DNA from: Rhodococcus opacus
Lineage (GTDB): Bacteria > Actinomycetota > Actinomycetes > Mycobacteriales > Mycobacteriaceae
Length of the DNA: 64,000 nt
Direction: 5' to 3'
Assembly (NCBI RefSeq): GCF_012396235.1
Contig: NZ_JAAXPA010000012.1
Location: 62,001-126,000 of the forward strand
In this document: in pieces, positions 51,801 through 60,773 of the stretch
Layout of the letters: the number at the start of each line of letters is the position of its first letter
Numbering within the stretch: the stretch's first letter is position 1
Translations under genes and position numbers: made by a program
The notes under the pieces: generated by a model
What the model was told of the DNA's origin: nothing
The model's input: only the letters and a program-made list of their open reading frames with translations
Database searches by the model: none

Positions 51801-53035
51801 CACGTCAGTGGCTGACCCAGGTCCAGAAGCTGGTCCGGGAGCGTGCGGCGGCCGACGGTGCGCCCGTGGTGGCGTCCGCACCCGCGCCGGCCCGTCCCGC
51901 AGCGAAGAAGGCGGCGACGTTCACACGGAAGACGCCGTTGGTCACGCGATTGACGAAGAACATTCCGCTCAGCGCCGCCGGATCGTCGAAGGACGTGCGG
52001 CAGTTCGGTTTCGAAGTGAGCGATCCGGAGTTCTCCTACGAGGCGGGCGACGCTCTCGGTGTCTGGCCGACCAACAGCGACGCCGTCGTCGACGAGTGGC
52101 TGAAGGTCACCCGGTCGATCCCGGACACGCCCGTCACGTTGCCGGACCTGCCGGAGATGACGCTGCGCGAGGCGCTGCGCACGAAGCTCGAGATCACGAA
52201 GGTGACCCCCGAGCTGCTGCGGTTCGTGCAGAGCCGCACCCAGGACACCGAGCTGGCGCGGCTGCTGCGCCCGCAGAACAAGATCGCGCTCCAGCAGTGG
52301 CTGTGGGGACGGCAGTCGATGGACGTGCTGGCGGAGTACGGGGTCGAGGCCGACGCCGAGGAGTGGCTGAGCGTGCTCAAGCGCCTCCAGCCGCGGTTGT
52401 ACTCGATCTCGTCGAGCCCCAAGGTCGACCCGGGTGAGGTGCAGCTGACCGTCTCCGCGGTGCGCTACAACCACGAGGGCAAGAACCGCTCCGGGGTCTG
52501 CTCGACGTTCCTCGCCGATCACTGCGACGAGGCCGACGTGCCGATCTTCGTGCAGAAGTCGGCGCACTTCCGTCCCCCGCAGGCCGCCGACGCACCGATG
52601 ATCATGGTCGGTCCCGGCACCGGTATCGCTCCGTTCCGCGGATTCCTGCACGAACGCCGCGAATTGGGTCATACGGGTAAGAACTGGATGTTCTTCGGTG
52701 AGCAGCACGAGGCTACCGACTTCTACTACCGCGAGGAGATGGAAGCTATGCACCGCGACGGATTTCTCACCCACCTCGATGCGGCGTTCTCCCGGGACCA
52801 GCGGCAGAAAATCTATGTGCAGGACCGCATTCGCGAGCACGGCGCCAAGCTCTGGGGCTGGATGCAGGAGGGTGCGTCGCTGTACGTGTGCGGCGACGCG
52901 AGCCGCATGGCGAAGGACGTGGACGAGACAATCCGTGAGGTCGTCCGCACCCACGGGCGCCTGGACGAGGAAGATACCGAGCTGTACATGAAGCAGCTCG
53001 CGACCGACAAGCGGTACGTGCGCGACGTGTACTGA
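48899..53035 (+). CDS. assimilatory nitrate reductase fused to flavodoxin/FNR (CPR-like) module
   Basis: 1378 residues with GAGGAG upstream. The N-terminal 4Fe-4S motif has Cys15, Cys18, Cys22 and Cys56. The molybdopterin oxidoreductase domain has a likely Mo-ligand Cys near 149 in NSRLCMASAGTG, and the molydopterin-binding domain ends near 725. A flavodoxin domain (VVVVWASQTGNAEEFA, about 837) and an FAD/NADPH reductase like CysJ (RLYSISSSPK; GPGTGIAPFRGFLHER) ends in DVY. The protein should pass electrons from NADPH through FAD and FMN to the Mo centre without a separate reductase. No nitrite reductase gene is present. The mod genes downstream serve its cofactor. Confidence 0.93.
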   Translation: MQQQKAGTSTVKTACSYCGVGCGMVLEVGTDPGTGARRVLKASGDKDHPTNFGRLCTKGATSAEMLVAGGRMETGYVRDERGEAPTSIDVGAAISETARRLKEQLDEHGPDALSFYVSGQMSIEAQYLITKLAKGFVGTNQIESNSRLCMASAGTGYKQSLGADGPPGSYQDFDSADVFFVIGANMADCHPILFLRMMDRVKAGAKLIVVDPRRNATADKSNLFMQIAPGTDLALLNGLLHLLVKNGHTDPEFIAEFTEGWEVMPEFLEEYTPEKVADITGIPESDIRQAAQWIGEAENWMSCWTMGLNQSTHGTWNTNAICNLHLATGAICRPGSGPFSLTGQPNAMGGREMGYMGPGLPGQRSVLAADDRAFIEDLWELPEGSIRTEVGTGTVDMFERMVAGDIKACWIICTNPVATVANRRTVIEGLEAAELVITQDVFLDTETNGYADILLPGALWAESDSVMINSERNLTLLQQAIDPVGQALPDWQIIARVACEMGYADAFTYDSSEDVFEEIKRTWNPKTGYDLRGISYDRLRETPVQWPSPPGNRTDRNPLRYVNDGVSQNLLSAPDGSLPRLAFATASGKAAFFPRPHMLPAEMPDDDYPFVLNTGRLQHQWHTMTKTGKVAKLNKLNSGPFVEINPADAQKLSIADGDKVEVASRRGRAVLPAVVSDRVLAGGCFAPFHWNDSFGEYLSINAVTNDAVDPTSFQPEFKACAVSLTRVAPVAAPEVPESGGALTFAQGSPAAEMSRILGLDDSASPTFDEHERMYLAGLLSGLQSTEIQGVPVLPRSAPISGSKRVWLDGLMAGLFSRSDLPHSAVVPDANTESVQHPVVVVWASQTGNAEEFAAECAEQLEAAGHGTRLTSMDDYDVAGLADVRDLLIITSTFGDGDAPDNGSSFWSALSSDEAPKLSQTRYAVLAFGDSNYDDFCGHGKRIDARLEQLEAKRLTERVDCEPDYEDQARQWLTQVQKLVRERAAADGAPVVASAPAPARPAAKKAATFTRKTPLVTRLTKNIPLSAAGSSKDVRQFGFEVSDPEFSYEAGDALGVWPTNSDAVVDEWLKVTRSIPDTPVTLPDLPEMTLREALRTKLEITKVTPELLRFVQSRTQDTELARLLRPQNKIALQQWLWGRQSMDVLAEYGVEADAEEWLSVLKRLQPRLYSISSSPKVDPGEVQLTVSAVRYNHEGKNRSGVCSTFLADHCDEADVPIFVQKSAHFRPPQAADAPMIMVGPGTGIAPFRGFLHERRELGHTGKNWMFFGEQHEATDFYYREEMEAMHRDGFLTHLDAAFSRDQRQKIYVQDRIREHGAKLWGWMQEGASLYVCGDASRMAKDVDETIREVVRTHGRLDEEDTELYMKQLATDKRYVRDVY

Positions 53036-53076
53036 TCCGTATCTGCGGAAAGGTGCACTTGATCGGTCCGCATTTG

Positions 53077-53093
53077 CCGACATAGGATGTCGG
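53077..53093. promoter_or_regulatory. perfect inverted repeat upstream of the mop-modABC operon
   Basis: CCGACAT-agg-ATGTCGG lies between the nitrate reductase stop and the mop-like gene (29 bp before its start). It is a candidate operator, perhaps for the regulator encoded next. It does not match the E. coli ModE box. Confidence 0.5.
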
Positions 53094-53121
53094 TCATGAC
53101 GCATGCGCGGACAATTCTCGG

Positions 53122-53526
53122 ATGACGGGAATCCGGATACGACAAGCCGCAGAACTGCTCGGCGTCAGCGACGACACAGTCCGGCGGTGGATCGACAACG
53201 GCAGCCTCGCGGCGGAGAAGGACGAGTCGGGCCGCAAGGTCGTCGACGGCCCCGCACTCGCCGAGTTCGCGCGCGCCAACGCCTCGAAGTCGCCCGATCT
53301 GCTCGGATCGGAGTCCTCGGCACGTAACCGATTCACCGGCATCGTGACCGCGGTGGTGATGGACACGGTGATGGCCCAGGTCGAGATGCAGTGCGGGCCT
53401 TTCCGCGTCGTCTCCCTGATGAGCAGTGAAGCCGTGCGCGACCTCGGGCTCGAGCCCGGCAAGGTCGCGGTAGCCGTCGTCAAGTCGACCACGGTGATCG
53501 TCGAAACACCTGGAGAAGTTTCATGA
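53122..53526 (+). CDS. molybdenum-responsive HTH/TOBE (Mop) protein
   Basis: 134 residues. An N-terminal MerR/excisionase-like helix-turn-helix (IRQAAELLGVSDDTVRRWIDNGSLA) is followed by a single TOBE/Mop domain from about 70 (ARNRFTGIVTAVVMDTVMAQVEM... ending VVKSTTVIVETP). It probably senses molybdate or molybdopterin and regulates the operon it begins. It overlaps modA by 4 nt. Compared with ModE, the DNA-binding part is a different, smaller domain. Confidence 0.9.
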   Translation: MTGIRIRQAAELLGVSDDTVRRWIDNGSLAAEKDESGRKVVDGPALAEFARANASKSPDLLGSESSARNRFTGIVTAVVMDTVMAQVEMQCGPFRVVSLMSSEAVRDLGLEPGKVAVAVVKSTTVIVETPGEVS

Positions 53527-54332
53527 AGTCGTCCTGGCGGCGGGCCACGACGGGGGTTGCTGCGGCCGCACTCGGTCTCGGCCTTCTCACCGGCTGCGGT
53601 TCGAACGACGACGGCGGCGCCTCGGGTTCCGCCGAGGCGACGTCCGCGTCCGCAGCGGGTGGCGACATCACGGTGTTCGCCGCGGCGTCGCTGAAGAGTA
53701 CGTTCACGGAACTCGGCCAGATGTACGAGACCGCGAACCCCGGATCCCACGTGGAGTTCAGCTTCGCGGGTTCCTCCGACCTCGCCGCTCAACTCGACCA
53801 GGGCGCCTCGGCCGACGTGTTCGCGTCCGCCGATACCACCAACATGACGAAGGTGGTCGACGCCGGGCTCGTCGAGGGCAGTCCCGTCGACTTCGCCACC
53901 AACACGCTGACCATCGTGACGGCACCCGGAAACCCCAAGGGCATCACGTCCTTCGCGGATCTGAACCGTGAGGGGACGCTGGTGGTCACGTGTGCCCCGC
54001 AGGTTCCGTGCGGTTCCGCGACGCAGAAGGTCGAGACCGCGTCGGGTGTCGACCTCAGCCCGGTCAGCGAGGAGTCGTCGGTGACCGACGTGCTGAACAA
54101 GGTGACAGCCGGTCAGGCCGACGCCGGCGTCGCGTATGTCACGGACGCGGCGAGCGCCGGCGACAAGGTGACGGCCGTGGCATTCCCCGAGGCCGCGCAG
54201 GCAGTGAACACCTATCCCATTGCGACGCTGTCCGCTTCGAAGGCACCGGACGCGGCGCAGGGCTTCGTCGACCTCGTCACGGGACCCGACGGTCAGGCAG
54301 TGCTCGCGAAGGCCGGATTCGCCCAGCCGTGA
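53523..54332 (+). CDS. modA: molybdate ABC transporter, substrate-binding lipoprotein ModA
   Basis: 269 residues. A lipoprotein signal has the lipobox LLTGCGSN (Cys near 24). The periplasmic-binding core follows: [47 protein letters not shown] and [13 protein letters not shown]. It captures molybdate outside the membrane for ModBC. Translation is coupled at both ends (ATGA from mop, GTGA into modB). Confidence 0.95.
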   Translation: MKSSWRRATTGVAAAALGLGLLTGCGSNDDGGASGSAEATSASAAGGDITVFAAASLKSTFTELGQMYETANPGSHVEFSFAGSSDLAAQLDQGASADVFASADTTNMTKVVDAGLVEGSPVDFATNTLTIVTAPGNPKGITSFADLNREGTLVVTCAPQVPCGSATQKVETASGVDLSPVSEESSVTDVLNKVTAGQADAGVAYVTDAASAGDKVTAVAFPEAAQAVNTYPIATLSASKAPDAAQGFVDLVTGPDGQAVLAKAGFAQP

Positions 54333-55135
54333 TCCGGGGCGCGCGCGTCAGAGTCCCGTCCGGGCTTCCGGGCTGGATCTTCGTCCCGGCGGCACTGGGC
54401 GGACTGTTCGTCGTCCTGCCGCTGTTCGCGATGCTGGCGAGCGTCGACTGGTCGCGGTTCTTCCAGCTGGTCACGTCGGAATCCTCACTCGCGGCGCTGG
54501 AACTGAGCCTGCGGACCGCAGCCCTGAGCACCGTGCTGTGCGTCCTGCTGGGGGTTCCGATGGCGGCAGTGCTGTCGCGCAGCAGTTTTCGCGGACTGCA
54601 CGTGCTGCGGTCACTGGTGCTCCTGCCGCTGGTGCTTCCACCGGTGGTCGGGGGTATCGCCCTGCTGTACACGTTCGGCCGCAAGGGCCTGATCGGGCAG
54701 CACCTCGAGGTTGCCGGCATCCACATCGCGTTCACCACCACGGCCGTGGTGCTCGCGCAGACGTTCGTCGCGCTGCCGTTCCTCGTGGTGAGCCTCGAGG
54801 GTTCACTCCGGACCGCAGGCAGCCGGTACGAGCACGCCGCCGCGACACTCGGTGCGAGCCCCACCACAGTCTTCCGGCGGGTGACACTGCCGCTGGTGCT
54901 GCCCGGGCTGGTGTCCGGGGCGGTGTTGTCGTTCGCGCGGGCGCTCGGCGAGTTCGGGGCCACGCTGACATTCGCGGGCAGCCTGCAGGGTGTCACGCGA
55001 ACGCTGCCGCTCGAGATCTACCTGCAGCGGGAGACCGACGCCGATGCGGCCGTGGCGTTGTCGCTGGTGCTGGTCGTGGTCGCGGTGCTCATCGTGGTGG
55101 GTTCGCGGGGCTGGGCGTCGAGGGCCGCGCTGTGA
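54329..55135 (+). CDS. modB: molybdate ABC transporter permease ModB
   Basis: 268 residues from the GTG at 54329, which overlaps the modA stop. Five to six membrane helices are predicted. The EAA-type loop for ModC docking is [27 protein letters not shown]. It forms the membrane channel of ModABC. Its stop overlaps the modC GTG. Confidence 0.95.
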   Translation: MIRGARVRVPSGLPGWIFVPAALGGLFVVLPLFAMLASVDWSRFFQLVTSESSLAALELSLRTAALSTVLCVLLGVPMAAVLSRSSFRGLHVLRSLVLLPLVLPPVVGGIALLYTFGRKGLIGQHLEVAGIHIAFTTTAVVLAQTFVALPFLVVSLEGSLRTAGSRYEHAAATLGASPTTVFRRVTLPLVLPGLVSGAVLSFARALGEFGATLTFAGSLQGVTRTLPLEIYLQRETDADAAVALSLVLVVVAVLIVVGSRGWASRAAL

Positions 55136-56211
55136 CCGGCCTGAGCGTCGAGGCGCGGGTGGATGCGCGTGGCGTCGACGTGGGGTTCGACCTCGGCGAG
55201 GGTGAGGTGCTGGCGGTGCTCGGACCGAACGGTGCCGGCAAATCGACGGCGCTCTCGGTGGTCGCCGGCCTGGTGCGCCCCGACGTCGGACGCGTCGAAC
55301 TGAACGGTCGCGTGCTCACCGACACCACCCGGGGCGTCGCAGTGCCCCCGCACCGGCGCGGGGTCGCGCTGCTCGCACAGCAGGCGCTGTTGTTCCCGCA
55401 TCTGACAGTGGCCGCCAACGTGGCGTTCGCCCCGCGCAGTGCCGGCCGGGGACGTCGGGAGGCGCGCGCGATCGCCGAGAAATGGCTGGACGCCGTGGAT
55501 GCGACGCAGTTCGCCGACCGCCGCCCGCACGAGCTGTCCGGGGGGCAGGCTCAGCGGGTCGCGGTGGCCCGAGCGCTCGCGGCCGCGCCCCAGGCCCTCC
55601 TGCTCGACGAACCCATGGCGGCGCTCGACGTGGCCGCGGCGCCCGCCCTGCGCGTACTGCTCCGGCGGGTGCTGCGGGAAGGGAACCGGACCGCGGTCGT
55701 GGTCACCCACGACATCCTCGACGCGCTGGCGCTGGCCGACCGGGTGATCGTCGTCGAGGGCGGTCAGGTGGTCGAATTCGGCTCCGTGCGAGACGTGCTG
55801 ACGCGGCCCCGCAGCGCGTTTGCCGCGCGAATCGCCGGGCTCAACCTGGTTCCGGTGTTCGGGGCGCAGGACGGCTTCGAGACCGAGACCGGTGTTCGGC
55901 TGCACGGTCTGCCCGACGCGGATTTCGTGCCGGGCGCGCCGGCGGTCGCGGTGTTCGCTCCCGCGTCGGTGGCCGTCCACCGACGCTCTCCGGAAGGCAG
56001 TCCGCGCAACGTCTTCCGGGTGTCCATCTCGGAGATCGAGGTGCGTGGGCCGACGGTCCGGGTGCGGGCCGCCGAAGCCGGAAGCCGGTTCGAACTCAGC
56101 GCCGACGTGACGGCGGCGTCCGTCGCGGAACTCGATCTGGTGCCGGGCCTGGACGTGTTCTTCGTCGTCAAGGCCACCGAGGTCGCCCTCCATGCCGTGC
56201 GTACTTGTTAA
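55132..56211 (+). CDS. modC: molybdate ABC transporter ATPase ModC
   Basis: 359 residues from the GTG at 55132. Walker A is [10 protein letters not shown], the ABC signature [18 protein letters not shown], Walker [12 protein letters not shown], and the switch His in [12 protein letters not shown]-terminal TOBE-like domain (about 290-350) may bind molybdate. It powers molybdate import for the nitrate reductase upstream. It is the last gene of the mop-modABC unit. Confidence 0.95.
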   Translation: MTGLSVEARVDARGVDVGFDLGEGEVLAVLGPNGAGKSTALSVVAGLVRPDVGRVELNGRVLTDTTRGVAVPPHRRGVALLAQQALLFPHLTVAANVAFAPRSAGRGRREARAIAEKWLDAVDATQFADRRPHELSGGQAQRVAVARALAAAPQALLLDEPMAALDVAAAPALRVLLRRVLREGNRTAVVVTHDILDALALADRVIVVEGGQVVEFGSVRDVLTRPRSAFAARIAGLNLVPVFGAQDGFETETGVRLHGLPDADFVPGAPAVAVFAPASVAVHRRSPEGSPRNVFRVSISEIEVRGPTVRVRAAEAGSRFELSADVTAASVAELDLVPGLDVFFVVKATEVALHAVRTC

Positions 56212-56298
56212 CCGCGGGCGGTTAATAAGCGCGTGTCTCATGTGAATGAAGTGATATGTGCGACATAATGTGACGCGTGGTAGATGAGTTGTCACTGA

Positions 56299-57054
56299 GG
56301 TTGGTTCAGAGATCCCACCAACAGCTCGCTCGAAAATCAACCATGGCTCAATGCAGTTCGAGAGTGCCAGGATCGCAGAGGAACACTCTGTTCCGACGAG
56401 GCCGCCTTGCGCCGGCTTGCACGATCAGAGGATGTTCCGGCCTTCGGAACGCTCGCCGTACTCACTGAACTCGCGTCCTCAGGCGAAATCACCGAGTCCG
56501 ACTACCGCGAGGCGCTCACCACGTTGGTCCGAAACTATGCGATTGGGATTCCATTTGACATGGAAGTGCTGCGTTCTGCTGCGACCTCCGATTCATGGGA
56601 GCCTCGAGGTGCCGCATTCACCCTGTCCGACCCGGCTCAATGGGCCGTAAACACAGCTGGATTCCTGACACTCCTCAGAGAGGCCGTACACCGCACAAAC
56701 AGTAAACCGGATCTTTTCGCCGGGTGGGTTCAACTCGCAATACGCGGCATAGTCGGAGTTACACAGGGATCATCGACCTTCAGCGATATTCTCCCGGAGC
56801 TGATCGCTGACCTCACAACCAGATCAAACTTCGGTTCGGGTTGCACCAAGGCATTGCTAGACGGGGTGCGTTCGGCTCGCCAGGAACATGATTTTCCCGA
56901 TCCATGGCCTGCCGGAGCGAGATTGATCCACCAGCAACTCCTCGACACCTGCGACGAAGACCGAGCGGCGCGAATCCTCCTCGATGCGATATCACAACTC
57001 GTCGATCAAGACAGATTGGCGGCAGTCCAGGTCCTCACCGATCCACGGCGATAG
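56299..57054 (+). pseudogene. 5'-truncated gene of unknown function
   Basis: An open frame of about 250 codons starts abruptly after a stop at 56296-56298 with no start codon or ribosome site. The protein reads well (DEAALRRLARSEDVPAFGT, ALTTLVRNYAIGIPFDMEVLR, HRTNSKPDLFAGWVQLA), so it looks like the C-terminal part of a larger protein that lost its 5' end. The region SDEAALRRLA...VPAFGT resembles the end of PIN-like toxin/nuclease domains, but this is uncertain. An internal TTG at 56407 could make a 215-residue product. It converges on the DUF3883 fragment. Base composition is lower in GC than in the neighbours. Confidence 0.55.
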
Positions 57055-57166
57055 ACCATCCACCCAGACCGTCGATGCCCTCCTCGGTGGACCTCACCCA
57101 CACCATCGTGTCTATTAGGGCTCGTTGAATTTCGCAAGACCTCCGCCATGCGAGGTTGCGTGGCAA

Positions 57167-58033
57167 CTATCCGTCGACGAAGTGGCCGTACTCCGCCCAG
57201 GCGGTGAATTGCCATTCCCAGGCGCGGCAGACCCGTTCCCGTGGAAGTGCGCGGTCTTTCGGGTCGAGGAGCATCAGCCGGGCGTATCTGCCGTCACCGA
57301 TGACGATCGCGAGCAAATACTGGCCGGGCTCGGCCTCGATCGCGCCCATCTCGTTGTTGGTCATCGAGAACCTGGCATCGGGTCGGTCGACCTTCTTCAC
57401 CTCGAGCATGACGGCGATTCCGGTGTTGTCGACGCCAACCAGGTCGTAGCCGAGGTTCTGTTTGCTGACATCCTTCAGGTCCCAGCCGCGGGCGTTGAGC
57501 CAGTCCATCACCGCGACCTCGGCGGTGCGCCACCTCTGCATGACATCGGCAAATCCTTCGCGCGGCGCGACCTGCCGAGATCGCGCCGATTCGGTTCTCT
57601 CGGTGGGGCGGTGCCCGAGTTCGGCTGGGGCAGAGTTCTGGATAGTGTCGAGCACCATCTGTTCGACCGGAGTTGCGGACCGTCCGAGTGCTCGAAGGTG
57701 CTCGGCGACGTACTGCGCAGCAGCAGACTGGGTGGCCGGGGACAGTGAAGTCACCACCTGCCCGAGGGTGGGTCCAACGTCGAGATTCGGTAACCTGAAC
57801 GCGACACGCAGTGCGCGGGCGGTGCCGATGTTGGTGCGGTCGTACAGTGCGCGTGGCGCTCCGGCCGGAAAGATGATGGTCAGGTCTTGGTCCGAAACTG
57901 CGAAGGGTGCGACCGCGAACGGGATGGCAGCGTGGCGCAGTTGCTCGCGCAGTGCGATCAGGAAGCTCTGTTCTGCGGAGATGCCGTGACCAGACCCGCG
58001 CGGACCTCGAAACCCTCGGCGCCCAGGTAGGAA
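57167..58033 (-). pseudogene. DUF3883 protein, C-terminal fragment of a larger (possibly Hsp90-like ATPase) protein
   Basis: The frame is open from a stop at 58034-58036 to 57167, but no good start lies at its head. The first methionine-type start (GTG at 57757) would give 196 residues. The C-terminal domain (about residues 75-180 of that) is DUF3883: DWLNARGWDLKDVSKQNLGYDL, then VMLEVKKV, a PD-(D/E)XK-like core, and TNNEMGAIEAEPGQYLLAI. The upstream part (SAEQSFLIALREQLRHAAI, PAGAPRALYDRTNIGTARAL) resembles the region between an ATPase and DUF3883 in large proteins. A frameshift near 57,985 seems to have cut it off. Such proteins occur in defence-type loci. Confidence 0.6.
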
Positions 58034-58166
58034 TTACCGCCGACTTCTGATCACCAGGCACTGCACCCGACCTAAAGGGACACACGCATTACTCGTTTGT
58101 CTACCGTGCCGGGCGCGACGCAAACACAGGGTTGCCAGCACGACTGGACGATCACCTGACTGGGCC

Positions 58167-58366
58167 TCTGCCGAGTTCGCCAGGTTCGAGGGTGCCAGCC
58201 TCGTCGAGATCCTCGAAGCGTCAGGGATGACGAAGGGGCGCCTTGTACTTCCATCTCCGTTCCAAGGAGGTGTTGGCCCGGCACATCATCGCCGAGCAAC
58301 ACCGGATCTCCATCGCCGCGATCGAAGCCATCGCGGCGCAGGAGGCGTCGGCGCTCGAGCGGAAGG
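58167..58366 (+). pseudogene. TetR-family regulator fragment
   Basis: Two frames together give the HTH end and following helix of a TetR protein: ASLVEILEASGMTKG in one frame and LYFHLRSKEVLARHII in the next, joined by a +1 shift near 58,242. The remainder (AEQHRISIAAIEAIAAQEASALE) continues in the second frame. The start and the ligand domain are missing. The frame then runs into a sugar-transporter fragment. Confidence 0.7.
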
Positions 58367-58429
58367 TCTTGCGCCGGTCCAGCCGGTCCATGTTACGAAG
58401 CGCGAGGATCCCGCCGATCGCGGCGACCA

Positions 58430-58701
58430 CGTGTGGATGTGGGCTGGCGGAGATCTTCCCGCTGCACATGCGCGGCCTCGGGATCGGGATCTCGGTCTTC
58501 TTCGGCTGGACCACCAACGAAATCCTGGCGCTGTTCTTCCGTCACGCGTCAAGGAAATCGGCATCACCGGGTCGTTCTTCATGTCGCCGTCGGCGTGGCG
58601 GCGCTTGTGTTCGTGTGCAGGGCGCCCGAAACGCGGGGCGTTCCCTCGATGCGCTCGAAGAGGGCGTCACGACCGGCGAGATCTACATCGGGATGCGCTG
58701 A
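58430..58701 (+). pseudogene. MFS sugar transporter fragment (C-terminal part)
   Basis: Translation gives AEIFPLHMRGLGIGISVFFGW, then WTTNEILALFF, and in shifted frames VKEIGITGSFF, VGVAALVFVC and APETRG, with the end EEGVTTGEIYIG. These are the last three helices of a sugar-porter transporter with at least two frameshifts. It is joined upstream to the TetR fragment by non-matching sequence. Confidence 0.7.
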
Positions 58702-59111
58702 GAGCGCCCTCGCCCAACACCAACCAGTTGTGCGTGCTGTGGGGTGGCGGCCGCCCCGCCGACCGCATCCCGTTCCGGGCCAACAGTTTCACGCGCACGC
58801 CTGACGATTTTGGGCAGACAGTCGCGCCCCCGCAGACTCCGCCCCTCCAGACGGCGCGCGCCCGGAACTCCGACTCTCACCGGTGCGGAGGTGATCGCAC
58901 TGCAGGCCGCCGACCACTTCGGCGTGTTGTTTTGACCTGCTCATTGGTGCCCGACTGTGTGTGTTTAGGCCCGTATCTGTTGACATGAGAGCCACGTCAC
59001 AGCTATAACTATCCGCAGGCTCATCGATACAGCGACGCAGGATCAGGCAGGTCAGCCTCGATCGGTCGTCGCCTCGGCTGCGACAGCGAACCGCTAGGAA
59101 AGGCGCGTGAC
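58702..59111. other. gene-free stretch
   Basis: 410 bp in which I see no gene or recognisable motif. Short frames in several directions look random. It lies between the transporter fragment and the EIIB fragment. Confidence 0.4.
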
Positions 59112-59264
59112 ATGAAGTTCGTGGCCGCAACCTCGTGCCCTACGGGCATCGCACACACATACCTGGCGGCGGAATCGCTGGAGCAGGGTGCCGCCCGCAG
59201 CGGTCACGAGATCCAGGTCGAGACGCAGGGCGCTTCTGGCTCCGAGCCCTCGACCCCGCGGTGA
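59112..59264 (+). pseudogene. PTS fructose-type EIIB fragment
   Basis: A 50-codon frame begins MKFVAATSCPTGIAHTYLAAE, in which the Cys of SCPTGIAHT is the phosphorylated residue of fructose EIIB domains. It continues ALEQ-like to HEIQVETQGASG, then ends in a frameshift. The expected next residues (LDPAVIAAAD) are found in another frame at 59250-59280. The rest of the domain and EIIC are absent. Confidence 0.75.
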
Positions 59265-59369
59265 TCGCCGCGGCCGACGGGCGATGGCGTGGGTGCCCAA
59301 CCCATCGCGCTGTGCGCGGAAATCCTTCTTTTCCATGATATTTCAACCGCAAGAGGAAGTAGACATCTC

Positions 59370-60773
59370 GTGAAACCCATAGTTGTCCGCAGCGCCATAG
59401 TCGCCGCGACCGGCGGGCTGCTCTTCGGATTCGACACCGCCGTCATCTCCGGTGCGGAGGAACAGATCCAGCAGGTGTTCGCGCTCAGCGATGCCAAGCT
59501 GGGCTTCACCGTCACCACCGCACTCATCGGGACGATCCTCGGCGCTCTGGTCGCCGGCCGGCCGGCAGACCGGTACGGCCGCAAGAAGGCGCTCTACGTG
59601 ATCGGCGTCCTCTTCGTTCTTGGCGCCGTCGGGTCTGCCCTGGCCCCGAACGTCGAAATTCTGATGCTGTTCCGGTTCATCGGTGGCATCGGCGTGGGTG
59701 GTGCCAGCGTCTGTGCACCGATCTACACCGCCGAGATCGCCCCCGCGGCCAACCGAGGACGCCTGGTCGGGTTGGTGCAATTCAACATCGTGCTCGGCAT
59801 CCTCATCGCCTATGCATCCAACGCCGTCATCCGCGCGGCGGTCCCCGGCGACAATGCTTGGCGCTGGATGCTCGGCGTCATGATCGTTCCGGCACTGGTG
59901 TTCGTCCTCATGCTGCCGACCGTTCCCGAAACGCCGCGCTGGCTGGCTGCCATCGGTCGATGGGACGACGCGACCGCAACGAGCAAGCGCCTGTGCGCCA
60001 CCCAAGCCGCCGTCGACTTCCAGATGAGTGAGATCCGGGAGTCGCTGGCGGCCACCGCGAACATGACGAAGGTGCCGTTCTTCACGCGCGGGCACCGCAA
60101 GGTGATCCTGCTCGCCGTCGCGATCGCCGTCTTCAACCAGTTGTCGGGCATCAACGCGGTCCTGTACTACGCGCCACGGGTCATGCAGGAGGCCGGCGCC
60201 AGCACGAACGCCGCGTTCCTGATGAGCGTCGGGGTGGGCGCGATGAACTTGGTCGCCACCATGGTCGGGCTGAGCCTGATCGACCGGCTCGGCCGGCGCA
60301 AGCTGATGATCGTCGGCTCGATCGGCTACCTGATGTCCCTGGGATTCCTTGCCGCCGTGATGTTCTACTACGAAAATGCGCGCGATGGCGAGTTCACCTC
60401 TACGTCGTCGATACTGGTGCTGATCGGGCTGATGGGATTCATCGCCGCCCACGCCGTCGGCCAGGGCTCGGTGATATGGGTATTCCTTTCGGAGATCTTC
60501 CCGAATCGGATCCGTGGTCAGGGGCAGTCGCTGGGCAGCCTGACCCATTGGGTGTTCGCCGCGATCACCTCGTTCGCCTTCCCGCCGATCATCGGTGCCC
60601 TCGGTGCCGGCGCCGCGTTCAGCATCTTCTTCCTCGCCATGGTCGGTCAGCTGATCTGGGTGCTGAAGGTGATGCCCGAGACCAAGGGTGTGCCGCTCGA
60701 GGAGATGGAGGCCAAGCTCGGCGTCGCACTCGACCACGGCCCGGACCAGCCGACCGCGGTACGGGCTCACTGA
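59370..60773 (+). CDS. sugar porter family MFS transporter
   Basis: 467 residues from the GTG at 59370, with AAGAGGAAG upstream. Twelve helices are predicted. Sugar-porter signatures include GRPADRYGRKKALYVIG after TM2, RFIGGIGVGGASVCAPIYTAE, PETPRWL, FNQLSGINAVLYYAPRVM (substrate helix) and the terminal PETKGVPLEEME. It likely imports a hexose or polyol by proton symport. Its stop overlaps the PfkB kinase start (TGATG), so uptake and phosphorylation are coupled. It is the best preserved part of this otherwise decayed region. Confidence 0.93.
   Translation: MKPIVVRSAIVAATGGLLFGFDTAVISGAEEQIQQVFALSDAKLGFTVTTALIGTILGALVAGRPADRYGRKKALYVIGVLFVLGAVGSALAPNVEILMLFRFIGGIGVGGASVCAPIYTAEIAPAANRGRLVGLVQFNIVLGILIAYASNAVIRAAVPGDNAWRWMLGVMIVPALVFVLMLPTVPETPRWLAAIGRWDDATATSKRLCATQAAVDFQMSEIRESLAATANMTKVPFFTRGHRKVILLAVAIAVFNQLSGINAVLYYAPRVMQEAGASTNAAFLMSVGVGAMNLVATMVGLSLIDRLGRRKLMIVGSIGYLMSLGFLAAVMFYYENARDGEFTSTSSILVLIGLMGFIAAHAVGQGSVIWVFLSEIFPNRIRGQGQSLGSLTHWVFAAITSFAFPPIIGALGAGAAFSIFFLAMVGQLIWVLKVMPETKGVPLEEMEAKLGVALDHGPDQPTAVRAH

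Noticed and set aside
53990..54328. Extended N-terminus for ModB
   Set aside because: It overlaps most of modA in another frame. The GTG at 54329, coupled to the modA stop, gives a normal ModB length.
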